This document shows positions 21,929 through 34,210 of a stretch of DNA of 64,000 bases, one piece after another (the stretch's first letter is position 1; every line of letters begins with the position of its first letter). This stretch comes from Chloranthus sessilifolius (lineage: Eukaryota > Streptophyta > Magnoliopsida > Chloranthales > Chloranthaceae). The notes beneath the pieces are model-generated. The model saw only the letters and a program-made list of their open reading frames with translations. It was not told the DNA's origin and did no database searches. The stretch spans positions 69,087,604-69,151,603 of the forward strand of contig CM037587.1 in the NCBI GenBank assembly GCA_021018995.1, read 5' to 3'. The translations under genes and the position numbers were made by a program.

Positions 21929-23560
21929 GGCATCGAATGCACATTTATGAGGGTTCAGACAACCTATATTTTCTCAGCCTCTTAAACAACTTTTGGAGGT
22001 TTTTCAGGTGGTCACTTCACTCTGGTGACTTGACGATCATATCATTGACATACACCTCAATTTCTCAATGCATTATGTCATGGAAGAGTGTTGTCATTGC
22101 TCTTGGGTACATTGCCTCGACATTCTTTAGCTCAAATGGTATGATTTTATAGCAGAAAGTGCCCTAAGCAGTGATGAACGTTGTCTTCTCTCGGTCTACG
22201 TCCCCCATCCTGATCTGATTATATCCGAAGAATCCATCCATGAAGGAGAGAATCTCATGCTTAGCAGTGTTATCCACCAAGATATCGAAGTGTGGTAACA
22301 GAAAATCACCTTTCGAGCTCGCCTTATTCAAGTTTCTGAAATCAATGCACATGTTGACCTTTCCATCCTTCTTCGACACTGGAACGATATTGGCTAGCCA
22401 TTGAGGGTACTTGGAGACCATGAGAAATCATGTATCATATTGCTTGATGACCTCGCCTTTTACTTTCAGCATCAACTCGAGTCGGAGTCACCTTAATTTC
22501 TAGTTGACTGGCTTAACATCAGGGTAAATTGGCAGCTCATGCTTGACCAAATCAGTGTCCAAATCAGACATGTCCTCGTATGACCATGCGAAGATGTCTT
22601 GATATGACCAAAGGAAATTGATCATGCATTTTCTTTCCTCAAGAGATAGTGACATTCTGATCTTGGTAATTTTAGGAGCCTGCTCGGTCCCTAGGTTGAC
22701 GTCCTCTATTTCCTCAATAATGGGGGTAGGGTCATGCTCAAAGTTGGCAAACCACTCAAGGAGTTCATTGGGGAGCTCCTCAGTAGGGATTTCCTCATCC
22801 TGACTCGTGACTCCTACCTTTTCTTATATTTCTATAGGAAAGGGGTCAATTTCACGTGTGACATGCTTTTCTATTAAGGCATCATTTTCTTTAACTTTAT
22901 TTGGAATTTTAAAAGGCAATATTTTTGGATTTTGTATTTTTCCTATGTTTTTGAGAATTTTATTTTCTCTAAAAATAGGCTCTTGGCGAAGCGAGTCCCT
23001 ATATATACACGGTATTGCCTGCCAAGGGCTTATCTCACTTTTATAGGTTTTTTTTTTTGGGAAACGGGTGTCGTATTTCAAGCCACTCGCTACTTCCAGA
23101 GTTTGAGGCACAAATGCCCATTTCTGTACCTGTGGTGCTACTCCTTTACCTGTTTGGATGGAGGGGGGTGGCTTATATGGTTCTTGGAGTTAGCTTCCAT
23201 CATGTTGACCATGGGCTCATCTGTGACTCTGTCCTCAAATGTTAGCAAGGTCCTGTGGTGGTTTACCATAGGGGGAGACTGTACAGGTATGGAAGACTAT
23301 TCCTCAAAAAGAGATAGAGTGGATAAGTCTATTTCCAGGTAGGGAGGGACAATTCTTGGATTGGTGGGGTGGGCAAGGGCTGCAGGTTTGTGTGGGATTA
23401 ATTGTGTTGCCCTATTCTGATCGATCTTTACAATCCCCGCACTCACAAATGTATTATGGATGTGAGGCCTAGGACAGGACTCTTCTTCCAAATTGATTCC
23501 CCGGGCTCTTACTGCAGCCATGATTCAGGCTCTCTCCTTGGTCTCTCAGACCTCTTCTTC
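21929..23560 (-). pseudogene. Tat-2 reverse transcriptase and upstream linker
   Basis: From right to left the linker (FPKKKTYKSEISPWQAIP, about 23070) leads into the RT: SLEERKCMINFLWSYQDIFAW, HELPIYPDVKPVN, YPQWLANIVPVSKKDGKV, MCIDFRNLNKAS and ILSFMDGFFGYNQIRM. The catalytic motif reads YVND (22041-22052) instead of YVDD, a G-to-A change in the sense strand. Frame breaks and stops follow. Its sequence shows Gln where Tat-1 has TAG (YPQW, RIQYIS), which was used to interpret the Tat-1 stops. Confidence 0.82.
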
Positions 23561-23574
23561 TTTGGGCTTGTAAC

Positions 23575-24530
23575 TTAAACCAAATTAGACCTGTTGTCCG
23601 CCTTTGCCTTGATTGGCTCTTTCCTGCCTTGGAAACGGGGTCCCAATCCCCTTCCTTTCTGATAGCCCAACTTTTGGAGCATGGCCACAGCTGCTACCAT
23701 CTCGCCTCCAGTTTTTAAAGTGATGCTTTCTGGGGGTTTCGAGACTATTACTGATACCTCATATTGAAAGCTGTGGAGGTCCGTATCCTCAGTTGTGTGC
23801 AACACATCCAGTACTTTGGGGTTCTCAATGCTGTGGGTAGCTTTTTCCTTTTCCTCATGCCCTTCACTTATGATGGTAATGATCTTCTACCCAGACACGA
23901 ATTTGAGCTTCTGGTGTAGTGTCGAAGGTATCACCCCAACCTCATGTAACCAGGGGCATCCTAATAACAGATTGAAAGAAGATTTGATATCCATCACTTA
24001 AAAAAGTATGGAAAAGGTCATTGGTCCGATCATGAGCTCAAGATCAACTTCCCCAATTATTTCCCTTCTTGTATTATTAAACCCTCTAGCGCTAGTTTTT
24101 ATTTGTCTCAACATTCAAGGGTCCACGCCTATTTTGGTTACAGTTCTTAGAGGGCACACGTTCAGAGCGGGCCCATTATCAATGGGATTACTATGTTTCT
24201 AACCTCTACGGTGATGTTGAGGGATTTAACATGATTATTTTCCTCCTCCTATAAATCCATATCTGAAAAAGAGATGGCATTGGGAGCCATCACCTGCCCA
24301 ACCTCATTCGGGCTTACTTGAAGAGACACATGTGCATTTTTTAACGCCCCCATTAGAGCTTGAAAATGAAGCTGGGACGTCATTAACAGATCCCAAACCG
24401 TGATATGGGTCGGCATTCTCCTGAACTGGGTTTCAAGTATGTGCTCTCAGCTCATCTTCTCGAATTGGGTTACCGCAGTGGTATCTTTCTTTCCCTCTGG
24501 TTGGGCTGGCATCGGTACCAGTGTATCGGG
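23575..24530 (-). pseudogene. Tat-2 protease and G-patch domain
   Basis: The retropepsin active site reads PIDNGPALNVCPL (Asp codon 24178-24180) and is followed by ARGFNNTRREIIGEVDLEL, IGPMTFSILF and VMDIKSSFNLLLG. A G-patch-like module (GGEMVAAV...LGYQKGRGLG) lies at about 23640-23720, between protease and RT, as in Tat-1. A TGA shortly after the active site and a TAG near 23890 break the frame. Confidence 0.75.
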
Positions 24531-24568
24531 TTGCTTGGAGATCTTCCTTGGCCTGGTGATGAAATCAA

Positions 24569-26854
24569 CTACCCCTTCCTTACTGCTATCGACATTGATG
24601 TCTGTCTGTTAATAACTGAGCGGGACCTGATGAGGATTGTAAGTTGGTCCCGAGATCTAAAATGGGGAGAAGTGGGTATCGAGGATATTGGTGTTGAGGG
24701 ATTAGAATGGGTGGGTAATACCTGGTTAACTTCTGGAAGGGTGGAGAAGGTAGGCCAAATGGGGTTGGCAAGGATGGTGGATAACTGAATTGGGGGTGAT
24801 GTGACAGGGGTAGGCCATTGATAACTGATGGGTGCCGGAGGAGGATGGGGGAGATAATCAGCCATGGGGTAACTGGTGGAGGATGCAGCGTATGGTTGGT
24901 AGGAGTTTATTTGGATGTAGTTAATGAGATTTGGTGTTGGGAAGTATGCCCTAAGATCTAAGGATCCTGTTTGTGGTGTGGGGCTTGGAAAGTAATCAGC
25001 CAGATTCAAGGGTTCAATCACCCAAATACTTCTATCTCCCCAATCTCTTTGCAATGGTGACACAAAATTTTCCTGGTCATAAATGTAAATTAACGGGTCA
25101 AAATCTTCATCATCCTCTGCCACCATGCTGATAGTGGGTCTCGGACCTACCCCTCCTGGTGGGTGTGGGGATAGCGACACCCGGTGAATGTTGGCATGTT
25201 AGTTGGCTTGGGGAAGTGCGAGGGGAATGATTTTTCTGGCGTCAATCAGATCCTTTATTGCGTGCTTTAATGGGAAGTAGTGATTAGTAGGGTGACCCGA
25301 CCCTTGGTAGAAGTTGCAATGGGTGTTGGGATCATAATTTCTTGGGATGGGATTTGGTGGAAGCCGTGGTTGGAGTGTTATGACCAACCCTTTTTCTATT
25401 AGGAAGGGCAACGAAACATTCAGTGATTGCCCGAAAGGTGTGAACACTTGGTCAAAGCAGGCATTTCTCTGTTTCGGTGTCATCTGTGCCCCCTATCCGT
25501 TCTCGATTCTCTGTATCGGCTTGCTTCTAACTGTAGCTAGATGTGTGGCTTTGAATTGGAATGGGATTATATTTGTGTTGGGTCTGGTATTCGTGACGTT
25601 CTGCACATATGTCCCTATTCTTTAATCATTTCTTTGCTCGAAGAATCTCTTAACCCCGTCAGCCCCACCAAATACATTCTTGCTTAAATGCCTTTCTCTG
25701 ATAGCTTCCTCGCAACGATTGGCGTTCCTCACCAAATCAGCGAAGTTGAACTGTTGTTGGTAAATGAGGAAGTTTGAGATGACTGGCAGGGTATATTTTG
25801 AGATCATCTGAATTTGTTCATCATTAGGTATTCTGCTTCTTACCTGAGCTCCCAGTGCTCTCCAACGCCCAAGGTAATCGCTGAAGGCCTCATTAGAGTT
25901 CTACTTTAATCGGGTCAGGTCTGACTTGCGAGGTTCAATATCTATGTTGTAGAGATACTGCTCTTCGAATAAATGCGTCAGATCTTTCCATGTTTTTATC
26001 ATGGATGGTTCTAGGGACGTGAACCACCTCAAGTTTGGGCCCGTTAGACTTTTCTGAAAGACTTTCATAAGCAGGCGCTCGTCCCCTCCATATTGGCACA
26101 AGTCCCCACAATAGGACTTGAGGTGTGCGATGGGGTTGCCCATGTCGTTATATTTATCCAAGACTAGCATTTGAAAATTTGGGGGTAAGGGGAATTTAGC
26201 AAATAAACATAAGTCTGAGAAATTCGTGAAATGGACTTTGACTCCACCCATCTTCAACAGCTACTTATGGATTTTGTCCAATTGTTCTTTCAACTACTCA
26301 GACTCTTTAGACAGTGGGGCTATTTTTTCAACGGTCGGTCTTGATTCACTTTGTGCTACTGGGGGGGTGGTGATTATGTGTGGAGGATTGATGCTGGCAA
26401 ATGCCCCAGCGTAAGCCCCGCTATTCCTGATCTCATCTTCCTTATATTGTGGGCCTATATATGGTGCAGTGAGGGTGAAATTTTCTTGTTGGCGCTGGCT
26501 GGGCTGGGTAGGTGCCGGGTGGGACCATTAGAGGTGAGGGAAGTTTTGTGGAGTGATAAGATGAGTGGAGTTTGGATTTTGGGTTAAGCCCTGATGGGGC
26601 CACTGTGTTTGGGAGAAAGCTTGGAGATGGATTTGGGGTGCAGGGATATGGGTGAATTGGGGTTGATGGAGGATAGGTGCCATGCTCTTGCCTTGGGTCG
26701 GGTGGGAGGTTTGTGAGTGAGGGCGATATTGAGAGAATTGTGAAGAGTATGGGTATGTGGACCCAATGTTTGGGCCTTGCTAGGATTGGGTATTGGATAA
26801 GAAACTTGGAGGGATTTGGGCCATAAGGCCTTGGGAAATTTGGCCCATCACAAT
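24569..26854 (-). pseudogene. Tat-2 gag (C-terminal two thirds)
   Basis: A proline/glutamine-rich segment (26854-26300) precedes the capsid-like gag domain (26257-25622). Typical Tat gag blocks there are FPLPPNFQMLVLDKYN, NPIAHLKSYCGDL, WFTSLEPSMIKTWKDL and FEEQYLYNIDIEP. A nucleocapsid-like knuckle follows at about 25290-25340 (CNFYQGSGHPTNHYF), in which two of the expected Cys are Tyr. A second proline-rich stretch (25180-24569) leads to the protease. Several stops stand where Gln or Arg is expected. The 5' end of gag continues at 32718-33634 beyond the LTR insertion. Confidence 0.75.
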
Positions 26855-27057
26855 AAAATGGGATCAAGGTAAGGCAACCAGTCTTGCAAGAACCAGGGTT
26901 GTTGCAGCAAGCTTTAAGGGGTATGTAAAGATAGGTCCACAGGGAAATGTTCTCTAAAATATAGTAAATCTCCAGATCTATAACAGATCTGGCACTCTAG
27001 CCTATCCTAGTTTAAAACAAAGCAAGAAAGGAAAGAGGAGAGGTTATTAAAGAGTTA

Positions 27058-30000
27058 TGTTGGGGATTTCTAGTGTACCAATTTATTGTGTAATGATAAA
27101 GACAAAATAAAATCAGAGTAAAACAGGGGATGGATTCAGCACAATAAAAATATCATAGACCTGCAAGATATATGGTCCTTTGTTGCAAGTTTTAATAAGT
27201 AAGAGTTTTTTCCAAAAGGAGTAGTGATCTAAACCTAGAAGGAGTATAGGAGACCTCCAGATCTGGCTACAGATCTGGCAATTCTATGAAAACAGAGAAA
27301 AGAAAGAGAGTTTTTCTGTGTCACTAGATCTAATTATTTTATAAAACTACTGGAGATTTTCTAAACTACTGGAGAAATATGAATAAAAAATGGTTATTTA
27401 ACTAAAGTGCATAAAAATAAATCCTAATCCTCCTTCAAATTAAGATCGTCAATCTTAGTCCTCAGCTATCGGATATTTATGAAAATAAATAGTACCGTTA
27501 CACCATATATCAAGTTTCCTAGCATTGGTCATCAATCAAGTCTAAGATCCTATCAATACAGATTTAATTTAATCAACAATCAACCAAAAATTTGGGTGTC
27601 AATCAAACTCTGGCAAACTGAAGATGGAAAAGTAGAAACTGTTACACTAATCTGCAAATTCTAACCTGAGTCGTCAACTCAAGTCAAAACTTGGAGATGT
27701 TTACAAAGCAAATAAAACCAGATCTTAATTATACAAAACTGAAATAAAACTAAACTAAAAGATGGAGGAAGATGGATGAAAAAATAAAGATCAAATGATG
27801 GGAAATAGACAGCTAGGGCCTGATTTTCATTGCAAAACGGACCAAGATCTAAGGCTATGCAGCCATCCTTGATTTGGCTAAAAGCACAAATGAAAGGTAT
27901 AAGAATCCGATCTAGACCGGTGATTTGGATTCATCTTATGGCTATGATCTATCCACTTCAATGGTCACAGATCATCCAATAGATTTCCTCCATCCCTGAT
28001 TTGGATTGATCTTATGGCTATGATTTGTCCACTTAAATGGTCACAGATCATCCAATAGATTTTCTCCATTCCAATGGCTTCGATCAGAATAAGATAATCA
28101 CTACAGATGCTGTGGATGCAAGGCCACAGGCACAGACACCCACAGACATATCAAACCCAAGGAAATTAGATGGTCATCAAGAGATCTACCAGTTAAGTGG
28201 GTGAGCTGATTAACAAACTCCTCTACACAAATCCGATCGAGAATTTAATGGGACCACCAGATCTTTAGATTTAACTAAGCTTTAAAATCAACAAATTATT
28301 GCTTCAAACAAAACAACTTACAATAAACTTGTTCCCAGATCTATAGTCTGTGCATCGATCCACATTTCTTCATGTCGAAATTACAATTACAAACCAGATC
28401 TGAGCTACTATCTAGATCTAATCCAACAGGTTGGATTAGAGATAGAAGGGGGAAGAGAAAAAGGAAAATAAAAACTTAAACTAAACCTAAATGAGCTAAG
28501 GAGAACTCAGGCTACTCTTTTGTTCCTACTTTCCTTGCTGAAGAAAAATAGCAGAAAGGAGTTCTATTTATACATTTGCATTGATCCTTGTGCCTTGGGT
28601 TTCAGCCAATCAGAGAGCAAAGATGGATCCCTCTTCTGTTGTGCTTCAGTTATATTCCCGCCAAAAATTAGCACATACCCATGTGTAGGGTTTCCTGTGC
28701 ATTGGAGTTCTAAATCTACCCTTGCTAACCACAAAATACTCAGCTACTCATCTTTATATTTGATATTTGCAAAATGGACCCAAGCTGCCCCTGTTGTCCA
28801 TTACTCTTTCCAGTTGCACACCTCAAAATAATTATTCTTGGCTGCCCCCAAAATACCCCCTGCTATAATTATTTCTAAAAGCAGCCCAATGTACTTCTGC
28901 TGTTTATCACCAAAGCAACCCCAAATGGACCCCATTTTATTAAACTGCTAATGTTAAGTCTCATGGCTGCAGCTTGAAAGAATAGGCTTGAAGCATTTCG
29001 ATAGGTGGAGCTGCAGCTAAATGAACCCTTCGATAGGTTCTATTGGGTGGTTGAAGCAAGGAGCATATATATATATAAACGTGTATGCAGCCGTACATAA
29101 GATGCCAAGTTTGAGGGGCTTTCTGAGAAATTGATGGTTGGATAGGATCTTGACTGCACATCGGTAGATTGGAGGAGGCTGGAGGTTGGGCATCTCTACG
29201 GATTGAGATATTTAAGTGGTCAAAGGGCTTTATGGTCTGATTGTGCAGCTGAAGTTTGCATGCAAGTTTGCTAGGAGGCTGCTGCTGCAGTGTATTGGAC
29301 CATTCGATAGGTTGAAGGTTGGGGAGCTCCACTTCGATAGGATCACTAGCAGTAGAACTCGATAGGTACAATGGTAAAGCTTGGGCAGTGCACTCGATAG
29401 GATTGTGGGCTGTAGTTCTGTAGTATTCGATAGGTGATGGAGCTGCAATTTGATAGGATGAAATGATGGTGCTGCAGCAAGGTGTCGATAGGTTCAAACT
29501 CACATGGTCGACAGGTTCAAGGGCTTCTATGCTGAACTGCTCGATAGGATTCTGAGGAGTTTAAATGCACAGGTTCAAATGCTCATCTGTTCGAGGGGTT
29601 GGCTGGTGCCACTCGATAGGATCACAACTGGAATCTTTGTTGCTTCAGCTGCTCCACAAGTCAATAGGTTGGAGCATGGAGTTTCACTTTTCGATAGGTG
29701 ATGCTCCATCTTGACAGAATTAACAGCAAGTTTGCATGAGTGCAGCTGCTGTTAGAGCTGTACCTCATGGCTGCATTAATGTATGCAAGGTTGAGGCTTG
29801 GGCTGCTCTGCCATGCACTTACTGTGGAGCTACTTGAGATGGAGAACCAAATGAGTGTGCACATCTCTCAAAACATCGCTGAAGTGATTGCTGACTTCCT
29901 TGGTTGCTCAAGTCCTCAATGTGCTAGCTTTTGTGGCACTTCTTCCGCTGCTATTCAAGTGGCCACTTGTGCATCCAATGATCTGCAAATCTGTAAGTCT

Positions 30001-30690
30001 GTAGCTACTTGCTTCTCAAGTATTGCAGCAGCCTTTGGTTTCTCAGCAGATTTCTAAGGGGCCAACCACACTCAATTGCTTCAGTGATATAATGGTAAAA
30101 ATAAGTATTGCTGCACCTTTAGCTCGAATCACGAAGTGTTGCAACTGAATATTGGCCTGCTCAAGTGTCTTTTGCTGCTGAATGTACTTGAACAACATGC
30201 ACCAGCTAAAGGTCCTTTTCAGCTCAAGTGTACCATAGGTAGCTGCAGAAGCCTCTTTGAGCTGCTTGAGTATGTTTTAGTGCACACACAGCTATTTAGT
30301 GTGCAGCTAAATGCTTTATGTTCTCAGGTTCCAACTTGAGAGGTTCACTCTCCATTAAGTGCAACTACTCAACATCAAATCTACTCAGCTATTAGGGAGT
30401 GAAGTTCTTAAACTGCTTGGTGTAGTTTGCAGCTTTCATAAAAAATGGTGAACAGCTAGAATATGCAACTGTTGTTTTCTTCATCATCAACTAGACACAG
30501 CACCATCTCATTCCCATCTATTGCTCAATTCCAAAACTCCTCTAAATGGCCTTTTTCACTGGAAAACTGCACTAAGGACAAAATTATCTCCTTGCTGCAA
30601 AACAATACTAAAAACAAATATTAAATACTCTAAGTCCTAGCAAAAGTCGGTTTTAAAGGTGTAGAAAGTGACAAAAATGGGTGCTTAACA
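27058..30690 (-). mobile_element. 3.6 kb solo LTR nested in the LTR above
   Basis: Bounded by TGTTGGGGATTT and GTGCTTAACA with perfect agtta target duplications (27053-27057; 30691-30695). Read on the - strand it has the Athila-type order: start, motif array (28996-29710), TATA (TATAAATAG, about 28563-28572), and a U5 with ctgcaagata. Between 29740 and 30340 the word ctcaagt/cttgag recurs many times, a second array. No primer site, polypurine tract or protein is present. It is unusually long for a solo LTR in this window. Confidence 0.82.
28996..29710. promoter_or_regulatory. TCGATAGG motif array in the 3.6 kb solo LTR
   Basis: About 18 copies of TTCGATAGGtt/at or close variants occur in 700 bp (for example at 29018, 29304, 29333, 29359, 29393, 29427, 29485). 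They lie upstream of the TATA box on the - strand. The same word forms the array of the Athila-E LTR (51750-52270). Confidence 0.65.
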
Positions 30691-31689
30691 AGTTATCACT
30701 TTACTAAAACTACAGAACATTAAAGGTATTGTTAATGATCCAAAACTGATTAAAACACAAATTTAAGGAAATGGAGAAAAGGAGTAAAATCAAAAGGGGA
30801 AGAGTAGCAGCTGGGGATTTTGGTTTTCACTGGAAATTGGTTGGCTCAAAGGCTATGCGAGAGATAGATTTACAACAATCCTTCATCTGGCTACAAGCTC
30901 AGTTGCAAGGTATAAGAATCCAACATAAACCAGAGAATTGGAGTGATCCTAAGGCTATGATCTGTTCACTTTAATGGTCACAGATTATCCTAGATATTCC
31001 TCTAATTCAAGGATCTTAATTAGAACAATTAAACCATTGCAGATGCTGTGGATGCAAGGCTACAAGCTCAGACATCCACAGGGAGATTTAAACTAGGGAA
31101 ATCAAATGTAATGAAGAGATCTATAGATCAAAATTAACTCTATAATCCATAATATATTGAGTCAATACAAACTTACAGTACAATGTGCTTAGATCTGCAA
31201 GCTGTGCAACATCCAATCCCATACAAAGCCTTGAACCTCTCAATTTACAGCTCTCAACCTCACCCTAGCTATTGAAAGTGTTTAGCCAACCATGATTGGC
31301 TAAGGAGAGAATGGGGAAAGAAGAAAGGAAGAAAGGGAAAGAGGAATTTCGAGTTTGGGCTGAGCTCTCTCAATTTTTGGATGGCTCTTTTATGCAATTT
31401 CTCTTCCATTCATAGTCTTCCCCTTTGTCCTTAGATTTGTTTCAGCCAATCGGAGCTCAAGGGAATAATTATGTTTCGAAGCTGCTGATGTGGCTGATTT
31501 TTCTTCTAGAAGCACTCCACCAATTGGTCCAACTGGACAAGTACATATGAGGTGGTTAGAGGGTTCCCATTCATGCCCTTTTATATTCTAAAAATACCCC
31601 TAAGGGTTGTTAACATGCCTCGGAATGCATGCACAGAGCACTGAAGTGAGTAGCTGAAGTGGCTGGAACTGGGAAGTTCCCAAATTGAG

Positions 31690-32350
31690 CTTCGAGAGGT
31701 TCACGGACCCTCTCGACAGGTTCTTAGTATTATTTATGCTCCATTCAACAGGTTAGATTAGGCTTTCGACAGGTTTGATGACTTCTCGATAGGATCCGTT
31801 GACTGTTCGACAGGATTGACATCCATTCCTAGCTACTGTTCTAGCTCCATTAGTCCTCTCGACAGGTTATAATTCAACCTGTCAATTTGTTATATAGCTT
31901 TAGGTACATTTTGACAGGTTCAGGTCTACTTTTTCACAAGGTGGTTGCACTTCTCAACAAGTTGATTCAACCTTGCGCAAATGAATGCAGCTTCAGGTAA
32001 GTCCTCGATAGGTTGGCTTTGACTGCTCGCCAGGTTTAGGGGAACCTCTCGACATGTTCTGGAACCTCGCCAACTCCCCTGTATCTCCAGGTGACCTCTC
32101 AACAAGATGCACTAAACTAATCGATAGGTTCTGTGAACCTCTCGAACTCTTCACTTTTTCATCTCAGGACCTCTCGACAGGTTGGAATGCAGCTCCATAA
32201 CCTCTCGACAGGTTGCTTTCTTTAGATTTTACTCCTCAACAGGATGTGGGGACCTTTCGACAACTTCATATTTAAACACCCCAACCTCTCGACAGCTTGA
32301 CTTCTCTCACCAGAACCTCTCGAGAGGTTGAATTAACCTCTCGAGCTCTT
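31690..32350. promoter_or_regulatory. CTCGACAGGTT dyad array in the outer LTR
   Basis: About 20 copies of CTCGACAGGTT or variants occur, often extended to the dyad AACCTCTCGAGAGGTT, which is perfect near 32320-32335. Spacing is about 20-60 bp. The array sits upstream of the TATA-like site on the - strand. Confidence 0.65.
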
Positions 32351-32717
32351 TTACTCTTTAGTTCCACAGCTGGCACATATCTTTGAGGTGCTATCCTTCA
32401 TCTGTCAGCACACAATAGCCTCTTGAGGGTTCATCCAATGCAGCTTCTCTTGCTCCCATGTGTGCCCAGTTGGACACATGACATTCCCGTAGACTTCTGA
32501 AACTCTGTGGACTGCTTGATGGCAGGTCTTTTAGGCTGTAAGAGCACATGTATGAGTAGCAGGTCTCTTCTTTAGGCATTTTTAGATGGATGTCTGCACT
32601 AAGATTATAATTTATTTCTTATCTATAAAACACTCTTAAGACACACTATTAGTCAACTCAAAGGTCCATCAAAGGTCATGTTAGGAGGTGAAAAATAGTA
32701 TTTTTCACTGATCAACA

Positions 32718-33634
32718 GTAGGTCTAGCCCATTGGGACTTAATGGGTATGGGCCCTAGTGGTATTGCCCATTGGGCCTTAATGGGTATGGCCCATTGAGC
32801 CTTGAAGGGTGTGGATGATGGAGGTTTGGGCCATTGGGCCTTGGTGGGTGTGGATGATGGGGGTTTGGGCCATTGGGCCTTGGTGGGGTTGAGGCAATGA
32901 AGCATGGAGACTTGAGAGTGTGTATGATGGGTTGGAAGATGTGTGGTTAGAATGGGAGGGGATGTTTTGGGAGGCTTTCCAATTGGTATAAGCCCGGACC
33001 ATCTCATCCATCATGGCCATTGGAGAGGTGGTGGATGGAAATGGTTCATTTGAGGGAATGTGGGGTATGGGTGAAGTGGATGTGTGGGAAAAATTGGGCA
33101 TGACCCCGGTAAAATTGGGCATGACCTAGGTAGATAGGGGGATACGGGAAGAATTGGGAGTGGCATGGGTAAATGCGGGTAGATCAGGTAGATGTTGGGA
33201 AGATGGAAAATTGGGTATAATGGTAGAGGTAGGGAATTGGGTCGAGTTTTGAATGGATGTTAGTGGAAATTGTGATTGATTTGGCATGGACATGGGGGGG
33301 GAAATGGGCATGTTTTGGGAAAATGATGGGGAACGGGGTATCAGATTTTGGGTGTTTTGAGAAGTGGTGGACGAGAAGACACGAGCACCGAAGGGGCCGG
33401 AGATGGAAAAGGGAGGTTGGGTAAGGGGGATGGATGTGAACATCTCTTCCGCATGGGAATGAGTTGGAGAATGTGGTGGGGATGAGTCGGGATCGGCGTA
33501 TGCCGAATCCACTGCCCACGACATGGCTTGGTGACGGGTAGCATACGGGTGCCTCGGATGGGGCTCGTAAAGCTTTCTCCTTCTTCCCCTAAGGGATGAT
33601 GGAGGATAAGGTGATGCTGTTGTGCCGACACCAC
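32718..33634 (-). pseudogene. Tat-2 gag N-terminal region, proline-rich with short repeats
   Basis: The start at about 33634 is tentative. The protein is rich in Pro, Ser, Thr and Gln (SISGPFGARVFSS, FSQNMPISPPMSMPNQSQ) and has tandem copies of a 15-residue unit (QGPMAQTPIIHTH, QGPMAQTSIIHTL, QGSMGHTH) at about 32740-32890. The frame is broken at 33125 and near the insertion. Low-complexity N-termini before the capsid domain are common in Tat gag. Confidence 0.6.
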
Positions 33635-33639
33635 GATGG

Positions 33640-34009
33640 TTTCTTCCTTTTCAATTTTTTGGTTTATATATTTTTTTTGAAGATTTGTAAGTGGATTTTT
33701 ATGATGAACAACTCCGGGGCCCTTGATTTCTCATTTTGGGTTGTATTTGTACCCTAAATAAATCCTAGGGCGTGACCCCGACGCGCTTCAAAATAATCAA
33801 AGGGGAACCCTTTGATCTATTGAAGGCACGGGAATCAATGCATATAACCCGATCCCTCACAGCGAGTCGATAATAGGTTACCCTCTTTTGAGCGACGGGG
33901 GCATATTGGGTTTTGGATAATACGAGACCTAATCAGAGGTGCCAAACCACTAAGCGGGGAACTCGGGGATGTGAAAAAGGCCTCAGACTCGGGTTGCACT
34001 ACTCAGGTT
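33640..34009 (-). other. Tat-2 5' leader next to gag, nothing recognised
   Basis: Non-coding leader between the foldback array and gag. I see no motif I can support. Confidence 0.4.
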
Positions 34010-34210
34010 AGGCTTGGCATGTCTATTACATGTGCCAGGCCAAATTTGGTTAGACTAAGCTTGGCGTGTGTATTACATGCGCCAAAGCAAAAATGATCTT
34101 TCCACACTTGGCGCGTGTATTACATGCACCAAAGAAAAAATGATCTTTCCACGCTTGGCGCATGTAAACCTGGGGAAAGGTGGCCTGGTGCATGTTGTAC
34201 ATGCGCTAGG
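34010..34210. repeat. Foldback array in the Tat-2 leader
   Basis: Four hairpin-forming copies and one half-copy of a 27-30 bp unit, such as cttggcgtgtgtattacatgcgccaa and ggcttggcatgt...acatgtgccaggcc, are spaced about 50 bp apart, two of them separated by the same aaaaatgatctttccac linker. The arms are CTTGGCGCATGT type. The same core appears as foldbacks in the Tat-2 LTR (36027-36232). Confidence 0.75.

Larger units (their letters stand above)
26855..32717 (-). mobile_element. LTR of an Athila-like family inserted in Tat-2 gag
   Basis: The right end ...TTTTCACTGATCAACA (ends 32717) matches the start of other Athila-type LTRs here when read on the - strand. U5-like text (tccacaggg, ctccagatct) lies near 26935-27000. 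After removing the inner solo LTR (27058-30690) about 2.2 kb remain. A TATA-like CATAAAAG lies near 31393 and a TCGACAGG array at 31690-32350. No primer site or polypurine tract is adjacent, so it is probably a solo LTR. The left boundary is approximate: U5 looks short, and I cannot find a duplicate of the right flank gtagg, so an end deletion is possible. Confidence 0.6.

Noticed and set aside
23015..23342. + strand open frames with short hydrophobic stretches suggesting a membrane protein
   Set aside because: Antisense shadow of the Tat-2 protease-RT linker; the homologous Tat-1 region shows the - strand reading is the real one.
24405..24788. 127-codon + strand open frame
   Set aside because: Antisense shadow of the proline-rich Tat-2 gag-pro linker.
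29740..30057. 105-codon + strand open frame with hydrophobic N-terminus
   Set aside because: It lies inside a solo LTR, antisense to it, and is not seen in related LTRs.
34010..34210. CRISPR-like array (regular repeats with spacers)
   Set aside because: Plant nuclear sequence; the units are imperfect foldbacks, the spacers are also repeated, and there are no cas genes.
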